Shown one piece after another: positions 40,451 to 50,050 of a stretch of DNA of 64,000 bases; position 1 is the first letter of the stretch, and each line of letters opens with the position of its first letter. The notes beneath the pieces are model-generated. The model was not told the DNA's origin. It searched no databases and was given only the letters and a program-made list of their open reading frames with translations. The position numbers were made by a program, and so were the translations under genes. Source of the stretch: Hymenolepis diminuta (lineage: Eukaryota; Platyhelminthes; Cestoda; Cyclophyllidea; Hymenolepididae); assembly GCA_900708905.1 (NCBI GenBank), contig CAADRB010000061.1, positions 18,066 through 82,065 on the forward strand, given 5' to 3'.

Positions 40451-43270
40451 AACCTTCAAATGCGATCAAACGCAAACTCTTGGCGTCTCATAAGACATTA
40501 CAGACGGCTGGCATTCTCCAAACCTCTGAATTACTTAACATCAATACGCTGATAAAATGCGGCAAGGAGCAAAGGACCTAAAAAACTCACCACGACAAAT
40601 GCAGCAATCAAACCAGAGATAAAGCAGTCAAACAATTATTCACTCTGCTTCTCCTTAGATATTTACGTTTTCCATTCTCTAATGGTTACCTACTTTAAAA
40701 TTACCTATTTACATTTTCATATTTACTTTCATTTTTGTGTTTCACTATTTTCTTCCTTCTGTCATTCAACCCTCGAATGTAAACTGCCTTTTTCTCCAAT
40801 TTGTTCCCTCAAACTTCTAAAGAATGGCAAATTTGGCTTCCACAGGACAAATATACTTAGATCAATCCACAGCCGGAGATCAGGGTAGCCTTTATGTACT
40901 TAAAATCTGGACGGAGGTTGAGGAGTTTATTAACATTTTTTGAGGGTCATTAATTTAATTCGTTTTGATAACAGATTATCATGTTTTAGCGTTTGCCTGA
41001 CATGCTTTCAGCCGACTTGGAGAATATTGATTAGCGATTTGTTCTCGCCACCTTCCCGATGACTCAGATCCCGCCTGTAAAATCCAACAGGGGGGATATT
41101 ACTAGACTGGCGGTGCAGACAGTCAGTTCTCACACTCTCCCTTGTTCCTCGTCTTACCATTCTTTCGCTGTCACACACACACACTCACACACAAATTTTA
41201 ATCGCTACTCTTTTCCTTTTTATCCCCTACTCTGTCTTCTGGATCGGTGAAAACTGTTGTTGTTTGTGATAGCTGATAGTCGTTACTCTTAGACCTACAG
41301 GAGTAATGGAAGATTTTTAAACTTTCAAAGACAAAATCCCACAAAACTTCGACTTTGGTTGTACTGAAATTATCATGTACTATATTTTTTATTTCTTTTC
41401 ATAACCATGCATTTTCGGAACCTGTTAACTACATTTGACAGTATACATCCATGTTAGCGAAAGTCTATAATAATAACCGCTAACACCAATTCCCCTCTCA
41501 GTTACAGGGGTGTAAGTTAGTACAGCAAAGATTTCCAGGTAGTTAGTAATTTTCATTATCATAACCGTTTTATTAATTAGTGCAATCTTTTTCTTTCCTT
41601 TAAAACTTCAGGTAAATCTCTCCCTTCCACAATTAGGGGACATATTTTGTCCAAGTTCATTTCCCTATGACTTGCTACTCTGATGATTCCTTGAAAAATA
41701 TACTGTTATAAATTATACTGTGCCCTCATTTTATAATTGCATTCTTTTCAATTTCGATTATAAGTACGAATGCACTTATATGCTACTCCTTCGATTGACT
41801 TTGCAATGATTAAATCTTCATGCATTTTAAAACTGTTTTCCTCTTTCCCCTTTCCTTGAAATAAAGTCGAAATGTATACTTCAATCTATGATATTTTAAA
41901 TGAATTAATTAAAACAGATTCACACAACAAGAAGTGTTTTTCGTCTCTTGAATTAGTATCCTACCATTCTTAAAAATAGTAGCAAACTGTGAGGTAGCCT
42001 GAATTATTTATTTCACCTCCTCCTCACTCAAAACCCTAGCAATGAGAAAGGGACTATAAAATTATAGTGATATTATAATTCCTATGACCATTTAAAAGAA
42101 GTCGGGTTTTTACGACCCATAGTGCGTAGAAGCCAGTGGCTGCTCATTATGAACGTCTATGTTAACTAATGTTAACCAATGTGGTAGGCAATTCCCATCT
42201 CAAAGTATATAAAATATAGCATGAATTCGTGACCTCAAACTTGACTGAAGGGTGCCTTGTGATCACCAATATGTCATTCATCATTACATGACTACTTCCC
42301 CCCTCCCCCGCCCAAAATCACAGATTACAATTTTATTTATCAAAAATTAAAAAGTCTGTCAACCTGTGAATCATGAAAGCCCTTTCCTCCCTCCTAGATT
42401 AATACGCTTTGAATTAAGGATTCGGTTTTCGTTTTCAACTAAAAAGCTGACAAAGATATAAAATTTTTCTCTGGGCTCTTTATTAAATTAAATATGAAAC
42501 TGAATTAACTTCATTATCGAAGAAATTATTGTTCCTGAAACAATACTTGAAGTGTGCTTTAAATGATGTAAACGAAGGACGCAACTATTAGAATAAGATT
42601 ACTGTTTTAAAAAAATCTCCCTTTGTTATGTCATTATATTCTAATAACTCATGATCATACGTTCGTTCACTTCATTATTCATTTAATAGCTAACTAGCCC
42701 TTGTTTTCATCTCCAATTAAGATTTAATTATTATTGTATGATGGATAACGTCATAATAATTAATATTAAGATATTTTATGAAGTCTTTTGCTAATGAATT
42801 GGACTTCAACGTTCCTCAACTTCCACTTTAGGTTTTTTTCTGTTGTTTAGCTGGATAAATAAAAACAAAATTTAAGTCAGATTTTGAGTACATAAGTCCT
42901 GATTTGTACCTAGTACTAGCATGAGTTGAAAAATAGTCATTAGTTTAATTTTGATTACTCTAGCCCACTACAAAGTATTAAAGCAGCATGGATTTAAAAC
43001 GCGTATTCATTTAACTTTAGCTCAGATTAATTAAATCAGTTGGCTGATCGATATTTCATGGCTTAAATGTTTGAATTAAATAGGCATTAAATTAACTTGT
43101 ATAAGAGGAACCAGGAAACGTGATAAAGCTGGCAAAAAAGCATTTTTAATCTAACTACTTATGCAAACCTGAATACGATATCTTAACTCTTTGTTACCAC
43201 CATGACATGCACTTTACAATGCGTGTAAAATCACGCGAAAAAGAAATAAACTAGTATTAGAATTTTCGTA
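40450..43270. other. Intergenic DNA, no gene recognised
   Basis: The first 200 bp keep the composition of the gag relic and may be more of the same element. A (CA)n-like tract lies at 41,172-41,193. A C-rich run with a GC-box-like CCCCGCCC sits near 42,306-42,313. Otherwise nothing is recognisable. Confidence 0.45.
41172..41193 (+). repeat. Short CA microsatellite
   Basis: Alternating CA interrupted by one CT. It is too short to be unusual. Confidence 0.85.
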
Positions 43271-43274
43271 TTTA

Positions 43275-43700
43275 AAAACGCGCAGACCTCATAAACGCTA
43301 CGTCATTTCCCACAAGAAATGATTAATTCCGCTAGCCTGACACGAGTGTGAAATCACAGGTTTGGGCAGGACATTTTCTTTGCGATGGCGCGCTTAGACT
43401 GGGCAGGCTTAGTCACCACTAGTGTGTTAGGCCTAGGCTGCAGCTAAGGCATCGTTACAAGTTCAGCATTCACCCTTTTGCCTTGCGCGCATACGTTAGA
43501 ACACAGGCGCTGGATATATGCAGGCAATGTGTGGGAGAAACGCACGCACCATGCTTCTCGCATAAAAACGCTCACGTCCGCACATCTGCGCTAGTACTGG
43601 TAACAGCTGATGACGATCGATAAAATTATCGCTAAAACACACTGGCATGCGCGCAGTTGTTGCAGGCAGAGGGAAGCTAAGCTGACGTGTTTTAGTTCTA
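43275..43700. promoter_or_regulatory. CpG-rich island, candidate enhancer or alternative promoter
   Basis: About 425 bp are clearly richer in G+C and CpG than the AT-rich DNA on both sides. The 8-bp palindrome TGCGCGCA occurs twice (43,484-43,491 and 43,648-43,655), with a related GGCGCGC at 43,387-43,393. There is also a CRE-like TACGTCA (about 43,309), TGACGTG (about 43,683), an E-box CAGCTG at 43,604-43,609 and an inverted CGATAA/TTATCG pair at 43,618-43,631. No ORF or TATA box is seen. Its position about 3.2 kb upstream of the ZNF608/609-like gene suggests a control element for that gene, but this is inference from composition and motifs only. Confidence 0.4.
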
Positions 43701-45618
43701 AATATCCAGCGTGGAAATAGAGCTAATTAGACCTTATTCAAATCAAAGTTTTTAAAAGACTTGGATCAATTTTGAGATAGAGCTAGTTAATAATGAGTTA
43801 TTCTAACTGCATATATACTTAAAATCACATTTCTAAAAAATCTAAACGACCTGAATTTGCTTAACTGATTTGAGTATTTAACTTCACTATTTGAAAATAT
43901 CATTCCACCCAACATGACGTGATCATTTAACGTCAAACTGCATACATCTTGGTTGATTATCCTATATAGTGTTGGAGATATAGCCACGCAGATTATTCCA
44001 AAATAGTTTCCGCTCTAAACTATTACTTGTTATTAGGGTATTAAAGTACAAATGCCTGATATTGGTGAAAATCAATGTAACTCTTAAAAAGTATAAGCTT
44101 GGACCATAGTATTGGTAGAATATGATCATTAAACTTGGTAAGCGAACCCTATAATGAGGGCACATTGACTTAAGGCTTAGGAGCAGGAATTTTTCAGAAA
44201 AAAGGCTAATACAAAATTTGAATTTATTACGATAACTGACCATTTAATAAGCCTCTAAATAAATGACCAAAAGTAGGATAATTAGACAACATCTGGACTT
44301 ACTGCTTAATCCAATTCATATATCGATTTTTCATAAAACTTGAGCGAGGATAAATACAGCTGTTATTTTAAAGCAAGTAATCTTTATACTATTAAAAGTA
44401 TGCTAATTTATGCCTTCAAGAGGTTAGATCTATATTGCTTTATAATCAAATTTTACTGTTTTTAGAATCTAAACCATCTATTGTAAATTCTAGTTCGTAT
44501 TTTGCAAGCAAAACTGCAAAATATATGGTTAAGGTCCTTAAATTATCCTTTAAAACAGAGATAAACTTCGTTGTTATTTATCGTTAATATTCCCTTTCGA
44601 GGGGAGAAATAGTAGGTTTTCCGGTATCTCAGACTCCACAATTAACGTTTGCAGGTGCAGAAGGGGAGTGCATTTTTCTGCTCTTGTGTGTCTGCCATAG
44701 AAATTTGAGTTAATACTTAAAACCGTATCATTCATAACTCAATTTGTTTGGCCAGAAATCGATTGGATAAACTCCGAGATTCCTGTTCAGCCGTCAAGGC
44801 AATTAATTGAATACCAATCGGGGATTCAGACCATTTTATAACTGAGTTATATTAAACTAAACATGCAGAATGGAGATTACAGATGGGAAGGTATGCTTTT
44901 ATTGACCTTGCTATCAATTTAATTGTTAGTATGCTTATTTATTTGTCCTTTTTTATACAAACTCATAAATCGTTTTAAGCTTGCCCATAATTATGAAATG
45001 CTGAAACTTGTTTGATAAACTTGAAAAAGTAAAAATTTTAAATAAGCATATTGCTACGTCATAAATTGTTCTTCAGGTTAAATTAAAACTACCACTTCGA
45101 TTTCATTTATTCATTCTATTAGACAATTTATATAGCAATTTGAGTTCAAGGGTTTCGAACCTATGCAATTTAATGTGATGGACATTCACGCAACTGCTAT
45201 TAAAAGATCATTTAATCTACATTTTCCCGAGTCTGTTTTGCTGTCGGATCACATATGCTTTCATCGTGGAGGAGATCTCGTAGGAACTAGGCATTTGAAA
45301 CCGCTTGGATTAATCCATTTACTTGTGTTTAGTTAAATTTTTTCCTATCTTTTTTTTGGTTAAATAGACGGGGGAGGGCATCTGAATTCTCGTTTAAATG
45401 ATAAAATTTGCAAATTTTTTTATCTTGGTTAACTTGAATTCAAGATTGTCCTTTCACTAATTCCATTCGGAAATAGAATCATAAATCGTCGGGACCTTCG
45501 AAAATGGCAGTCACCTGTCAAATCTAAATACTTTCTTTATCAGTGCTGCTGAATTTCCCCTTTTTCTCCATCACTATTTACTTTTTCGGGGTATACCAGT
45601 GGCAGAAAACTGTTAAAT

Positions 45619-45684
45619 TGACCTTATGTATGTGACCTTATTTGGTCGTTGTTTTGTAGGGCATGTTTATTACCTTCGTGACCT
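45619..45684 (-). promoter_or_regulatory. Cluster of three nuclear-receptor-like half-sites
   Basis: TGACCTT at 45,619-45,625 and 45,633-45,639, plus TGACCT at 45,679-45,684, are reverse complements of the AGGTCA half-site bound by nuclear receptors. The first two carry the extended AAGGTCA form used by monomeric receptors. All point the same way within 66 bp, about 1.1 kb upstream of the predicted transcription start. Function is untested. Confidence 0.25.
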
Positions 45685-45938
45685 CATTTGAAATAAAGAG
45701 ATCATTTTAACGAATAGAGGGGGTCATAAATAACGCATAAATTTGCCTACTGTAGAAAAAAGTTCATTTGCTTAGTTTTGTACCTAAGTACTCTTAATTC
45801 ACAAAATTATTGTATTTTATCCTGCTGTTTACTCTATTTGGTCATAGATGTTAATTTGATCGAAAATCGATTTGGTAAAATATGTTGCCCAATAGCCTGA
45901 GCTGAATGTTGGACATAGGCATGCTTTTTATCATAATT

Positions 45939-45957
45939 AGTGACATTTTTTGTCACT
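45939..45957. repeat. 7-bp inverted repeat, T5 loop
   Basis: AGTGACA and TGTCACT flank TTTTT. Arms containing TGACA resemble TALE-homeodomain sites, but chance is possible. Confidence 0.6.
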
Positions 45958-46058
45958 TTTTATAACAATAGAAAGGGATTGACAGTTAAACAATGAGCTC
46001 ATGTTGGCGTTAAAATTCTCTGTAAAAACAAACTGGATGACGCAAATAAAATGTAAGT

Positions 46059-46416
46059 TTTTTATTCGAATTCAGCTGGAATTAAATGCAGCACATTTCA
46101 CGCTATCGGGCCTGAAAAAGAGGCATTGGAGATACTAAACTGTCTGCATGACATTCAGCACACACTGAGTCATTACCGGGTCTTCCCCCTTCTTTGTTCT
46201 TTACTCAGGGAAGAAATTGACGTCAAGACATTAGAAGTCATTATATTAAAGGCGTTTATGAATACCATGGATTTACGCTCGCTTCTCGTAAATAATAGCC
46301 AGACTTTATTAGATTTATTTAATATGGAGAAGTTTACTACATTTCCGGGATGTTTAACAATTTCGCGCTTGCAAAGCTCTATATTTGAACTTTTGAAATT
46401 ATTTAAGCCAATTTAA
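46059..46416 (+). CDS. Unassigned exon-like open segment (possible terminal exon)
   Basis: A good splice acceptor, a T-rich tract ending in TTCAG at about 46,058, opens a frame running to TAA at 46,414-46,416. That is about 118 codons with no ATG near the start. The conceptual peptide is helical and leucine-rich, for example EALEILNCLHDIQHTL and LREEIDVKTLEVIILKAF, recalling ARM/HEAT-type repeats. I recognise no family. Composition is less AT-biased than the flanks, as expected of coding sequence. If real, it would be the 3' exon of an upstream + strand gene whose other exons I could not find, ending about 280 bp before the next gene's TATA box. A donor-like GTAAGA at 46,450 follows the stop, so an alternative exon structure is possible. 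It could also be a retroposed fragment. Confidence 0.3.
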
Positions 46417-46448
46417 GCCAAAATACTGTTAGAAATCTTACAGTATTT
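46401..46448. repeat. Tandem 10-bp duplication and near-palindrome
   Basis: ATTTAAGCCA occurs twice back to back (46,401-46,420), and the stop codon of the preceding frame lies in the second copy. Immediately after, AAATACTGT (46,421-46,429) and ACAGTATTT (46,440-46,448) form a 9-bp stem. The inner AGA/TCT would extend the symmetry across a single T/T mismatch. Confidence 0.75.
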
Positions 46449-46583
46449 GGTAAGAATTTTCTTCATGAAAATGGACATAGAAAATATAGCTTGAAAAATT
46501 AATATTATTAAATTATCTAGAACCTTTAGAGGATAAAATATTTTAGACCTGAGAGACTCCAAAATGGACATAATTCCTGTAAT

Positions 46584-46708
46584 CCAATCAAATTCTGACC
46601 AAGTCCTGTTTACTTTACCTCTGAACTAGTTCTGACCAATAATCATACAGCCTTGATTAGTGAGCCAATCAAGGGGCTGTCATTAATTTGTAGACGCATA
46701 TATATAAC
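46584..46708 (+). promoter_or_regulatory. Core promoter: three CCAAT boxes and a TATA box
   Basis: CCAAT occurs at 46,584-46,588, 46,636-46,640 and 46,665-46,669, all in + orientation. CATATATATAACC at about 46,698-46,710 provides a TATA element roughly 30 bp after the last CCAAT. Transcription would then start near 46,728-46,735, giving a 5' leader of about 175 nt before the proposed ATG. CCAAT boxes are bound by NF-Y and act in this spacing upstream of TATA in many animal genes. The order and distances are seen in the sequence; use is inferred. Confidence 0.55.
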
Positions 46709-46729
46709 CACGCAGAGTGACATTCCCAC

Positions 46730-46908
46730 TGCTTGCGCTTCCTCCGTCTGTGCGTGTCTGTACGCGCATTTTCGCTGAATTTCTGAGGATTATACATTAT
46801 CTATTTTCTCTCACTTAAAATACCGCGCGTGTGATTTGTAATTAAAAAAGCATCAGGGTGACTATCGATTCGATTAAAGAGAATTCCAGAAACAAATGCA
46901 AACACGAT
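46730..46908 (+). other. Predicted 5' untranslated leader
   Basis: This segment lies between the inferred start site and the proposed initiator ATG at 46,909. It has CpG-containing, pyrimidine-rich sequence and a stop in the coding frame at 46,843-46,845. A single out-of-frame ATG (46,896) opens an upstream ORF that overlaps the CDS. An AG at 46,855-46,856 could be a cis- or trans-splice acceptor, but its pyrimidine tract is poor. Confidence 0.4.
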
Positions 46909-46997
46909 ATGCCATCTGGCACCATGTCAACAATAACTATGGCTCCTCCAGGTGTTTTTGCCACATCTTTGCCCCCAGAATTATCAAATTCCGCTAG
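46896..46997 (+). other. Overlapping upstream ORF, 33 codons
   Basis: ATG at 46,896 is 13 nt before the main ATG, in another frame, and reads to TAG at 46,995-46,997. If translated it would limit initiation at 46,909. The best Kozak context downstream, ACTATGG at Met11 of the main frame, lies inside the uORF, so leaky scanning would be needed. Confidence 0.4.
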
Positions 46998-49166
46998 CCC
47001 AGTGCTCTCTTCAGAGGACCGGGAGTCCGTATCGTCCACGGAGAGCCGGCGACGGAGGTTGGGTGGAGTTACGAACTGTACCCTCCCAGTTGCAGGTTCT
47101 AACTCTCAAGTCCTCTCCTCATCCTATTGTACATCACCCACTTTTGTCATTGAGTCTCCCAAACCTGATCATTCAAATGAGCCATTCGCAAAAGTTCGAA
47201 AGAAAACTCGATGTCATCGAAATCGCGGGAGCGGTGGCAGTCAAAATGGCAACCCCTCCTATTCTGTAAATAAACCTCTCAAGGTGACTATAAGACGAAC
47301 AAATGCGCATTCTCATACTCTGAATTCTACCATGCAAGATGGCAGTGTTAATAGGTTGTCGCCATCTTCTGTTTATTCCTCTGTTCCAGGAGATGATGAA
47401 ACGAGTCCCATTCGTGTACTATCACCTCATCACCATCATCATAACATTCCAAATTCCTGTTCTTCTAAGGCTGTGGATTATACTATACAGGGCGGCATAC
47501 AAAAAGACGTTGCGGTGTCGACGATGGATATGGCGACCTCTACAGAACCAGATCATCTTGGCCCCTGTGAACCCGGAACAAAAATCAGTCTCACTGGATC
47601 AGTGTGGATGGAAACTCCCGGTACATACGCTCTAAAATAAAGTTATATTTCATCCATTTTTTGGGACGTTTGTCCTTGCTAGGTCGCGTTGAATTTGATC
47701 TATGTTCTTTGTTGTGAAATGCCACATCTCATGAAATTTATTTTTCCCTAGGAATGCTCTGTTTAAATGTGAATTGGCGAGGTCGGTCTTACGTCGGTAC
47801 GCTAATGGATTTTACGAAAAACGGACTAAATCTGGCATGGTACGTTTGGCGCGATATACGACGCTTTACTCTATCGTTTTTTTATCTAATATTGATCATT
47901 TTGCCGCTTTTTTGTAGTCCGAGCAAGATGATAACATCATTGTCGTGTCTTAAAAATAAGATCAGTTGGAACCCTGTGGCGGCTACGACTGGAGGTAATT
48001 TAGGGTCTTCAGGAACATTGGGTTCCGTTAAAACCCGATCTTCAAATCCTGGGACTGCAGAAGGTCGAGGTCGGCCTTTGATCTCAGCTCGCGGTCGCAG
48101 GAAGCGCCGTGGATACGGCCAACTTCCAACATCATCTTCTACAAATACCCTTGTTTCTGATGGGATGGAATCTAATCAGGAGGATGAAGCACCCTCTTCA
48201 AACAATCCCCAACCGGATACCGATTCTCCCATAGAATGTCCAATTGAGGAATGCGGTAAACGTTTTCCGGATTTTCGATGTCTGCAATGTCATCTGCAAC
48301 AATCACACAAAACTCAGAAAAAAGCCAAAATGGAATATAAGGCGGAAGATTCTGTTCGAGAACCAGAGGTTCCTCGTACAGATACCTCTCCTTCCGCTCC
48401 GCAACTTGCAAAAGCAGTTTCTTCTTCTTCTGCAGATGGTGTTCAGCTATCGGAAAGTAATAATAACGATGAAGACATTCCTCCTCCTACGTTAGATCGT
48501 GGACCATCGGTGGGTGAAGAACAAGTTCCCTTAAGTAGTGATCATCCACCAACTGCTAGTCCTGCTTACTCTGACATTTCTGATGATGCACCGGCAACTC
48601 CGAAAATCACTGTCCAGAAGTCGGCTATTGATTCAAATCCTCCCTCCTGGCAACCTCATCCTACCGTAGTTCCGCAAAAACCATCACAGCCGCCACCACA
48701 ACCAATTCAAAATCCACCCCAGTCGCAACCTGTGGATTGGTCAATCAATTCTAGAATGCCTCAAGCTCAAGCTTCTCATTCTCATCCCTCCTCTGTTCCT
48801 CCGGTTCGCTCCTCTCCGTACGATTTTGACCCTACTACTGCAGCAGCTCTAATGGCTAGACTGCAAGGAGGTCAATTTCCCTATCCTCCTAATATGCACC
48901 CGTCTCATTATCAAACCGTCTCTCCTCAGCGTGTCCCGACCCCGAGTGTCCCTTTTAATGTACCACGAAACTCTTTGGGTGCTGCCGATTTTTCCCCAGC
49001 TCAACTTGCGACCTTTATGGCTTATCAACAGGAATTAGCTCGGCGGCATCAAAGTGAGCTTCAGCGACAGGGACGGTCTCCTCAACAGCCACAACAGCAG
49101 AGGCATTCACCGCATCTTCCACCTGGAATGGGGGCTCAACAACAGTTTAGACCGCCTCCTCAGTAA
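46909..49166 (+). CDS. ZNF609-like (sbb): ZNF608/ZNF609/scribbler-family protein (3 exons)
   Basis: Join of 46,909-47,620, 47,752-47,839 and 47,918-49,166 gives 682 residues. The family comprises nuclear co-regulators; Drosophila scribbler (brakeless) is a transcriptional correpressor in axon guidance and patterning, and vertebrate ZNF609 associates with Integrator and NIPBL. Hallmarks visible: TEPDHLGPCEPG (212-223), continuing through VWMETPG into NVNWRGRSYVGTLMD (243-257), the family's most conserved block; a basic GRGRP...GRRKRRGYG patch (316-334); one C2H2 finger with C374, C379, H392, H397; SPAYSDISDD (481-490); and a Pro/Gln-rich C-terminus. Vertebrate members are about 1,400-1,500 residues. 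The acidic N-terminal GDEWDIG-type motif and the HDWAPPRFC sequence after the core block are absent. Start: ATG at 46,909 is the first in-frame Met after a stop at 46,843; Met6 and Met11 are alternatives. Upstream exons cannot be excluded. Homology is firm; the exact ends are less so. Confidence 0.85.
47621..47751 (+). other. Intron 1 of the ZNF609-like gene (131 bp)
   Basis: Donor CCG|GTACAT at 47,621 and acceptor TTTCCCTAG|GA ending at 47,751. The phase-1 junction restores GGA (Gly238) and joins ETP to GMLCLNVNW, reproducing the family's continuous VW-E---G-L-VNV-W pattern. Retention would stop translation after six codons at 47,638-47,640. The homology across the junction makes this intron very likely. 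Confidence 0.85.
47840..47917 (+). other. Intron 2, 78 bp, in frame and stop-free
   Basis: Donor CATG|GTACGT at 47,840 and a T-rich acceptor TTTTTTGTAG|TCC ending at 47,917. The length is 26 codons exactly and the intron contains no stop in the coding frame, so splicing and retention both keep the frame. When read through it encodes a strongly hydrophobic run (SFFYLILIILPLF), unlike the hydrophilic flanks, which supports intron status. The phase-2 junction creates Cys267. Size is typical of minimal introns in compact invertebrate genes. Confidence 0.75.
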
Positions 49167-49314
49167 TGACGTGTGTGCTTGAACATTCCACCATTGTCTT
49201 TCGTCATTGAAATTCTGCTACTTCTTGATTAATACGCGTATGTAAAAAATTGAGGAAAGCAGAAAATCTAAACTACCCTTGCCTAGTATATCTACCTCCG
49301 TTTTGCGTCTTGTG

Positions 49315-49322
49315 TGTACATA
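49315..49322 (+). promoter_or_regulatory. Pumilio-type RNA element in the 3' UTR
   Basis: TGTACATA fits the PUF-protein consensus UGUANAUA, 149 nt after the stop codon. Such sites mediate translational repression or mRNA decay. The motif is short and could be chance. Confidence 0.3.
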
Positions 49323-49404
49323 ATTGATTTCCATTTATTGTCTTTCCCTTGCCCCTTTTTGTATGGTGTTCCCTTTCCCAATATGTTAGCTTATGAAATG
49401 TGAA

Positions 49405-49433
49405 CATATACATATATATGCATATATATACAT
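49405..49433 (+). repeat. TA/CATA microsatellite
   Basis: Alternating purine-pyrimidine tract of CATA and TATA units about 240 bp after the stop codon. Confidence 0.85.
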
Positions 49434-49860
49434 CTGGATTAAGGTTATCGATTTCTTCCTTTCTACTGAGGAGGGTCTACATCGATTAGTCGCATTGGTG
49501 GTAGGTTTTAATTTTTGTATGCAGTTGGGCGAATATTTTTGAGCTTCGTGTGAGGGATTAAGATTAGAGGTTAGATCGGAATGTTTCGGATACAGGAATA
49601 TCACGTAATTTTGTCTCCTTGGGGTGGGACGCTGGGGTTGTGAATGTGGAGTTATTTAGCGGTTAGAATGAGTAGTATTGGTTCTCATGGTTCTCGAATT
49701 TTGACGGTAATACATCGGGGGGACTAAGTTCATTCAATCCTAAAATCGAGCTCCACTGTTCGGAGTTCTGAAAGTTTTTGTTGTCTCTGACGATTTTAAA
49801 CTATTTAGTCTTTGAAGAGGGGAATTGTGTTGTGTTATATGATGAGGTAGTGGTCAAACC

Positions 49861-50050
49861 AAGTCTGAGGTCATGGATTCGAAACTCATCTGATAAATGC
49901 AGTCATACTTCCAAAATCGTAATCACTGAACTTGGGCTTATGCTTTAACCAAAGTCCGGTGTTCTGGAAATTTTCCGCTTGGAAATTTCCGGAAATCGTG
50001 ATTGACCCGCCTGTAAAGTCTGAGGTCATGGGTTTAAAACTCAACTGATC
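49861..50050 (+). repeat. Two SINE B-box relics 155 bp apart
   Basis: AAGTCTGAGGTCATGG occurs at 49,861-49,876 and 50,016-50,031. It is followed in one copy by ATTCGAAACTC, close to a B box, and in the other by GTTTAAAACTC. Both resemble the GGTTATGGGTTCGACCCC segment of the reference SINE. Either two fragments or a local duplication would explain this. Confidence 0.45.
49966..49995. promoter_or_regulatory. Paired Rel/NF-kB-like sites and ETS-like palindrome
   Basis: GGAAATTTTCC (49,966-49,976) and GGAAATTTCC (49,981-49,990) resemble Rel/Dorsal sites, and the second overlaps the palindrome TTTCCGGAAA (49,986-49,995). They lie 0.8 kb downstream of the gene, between the two SINE-like fragments. 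There is no functional evidence. Confidence 0.2.

Larger units (their letters stand above)
43700..46055. other. Upstream intergenic DNA of the ZNF608/609-like gene
   Basis: It is AT-rich with no coding signal. It holds a cluster of TGACCT half-sites near 45.62-45.68 kb and a 7-bp inverted repeat at 45,939-45,957. Confidence 0.45.

Noticed and set aside
42297..42313. G-quadruplex on the minus strand
   Set aside because: Only three separate G-runs are available, so a standard four-run quadruplex is not supported.
46842..47039. Antisense frame over the first exon
   Set aside because: It is a shadow of the ZNF609-like exon on the opposite strand.
46952..47635. Alternative-frame ORFs of 98-105 codons in exon 1
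   Set aside because: They are shadows of the real frame, which alone carries the conserved family motifs and correct splice phase.
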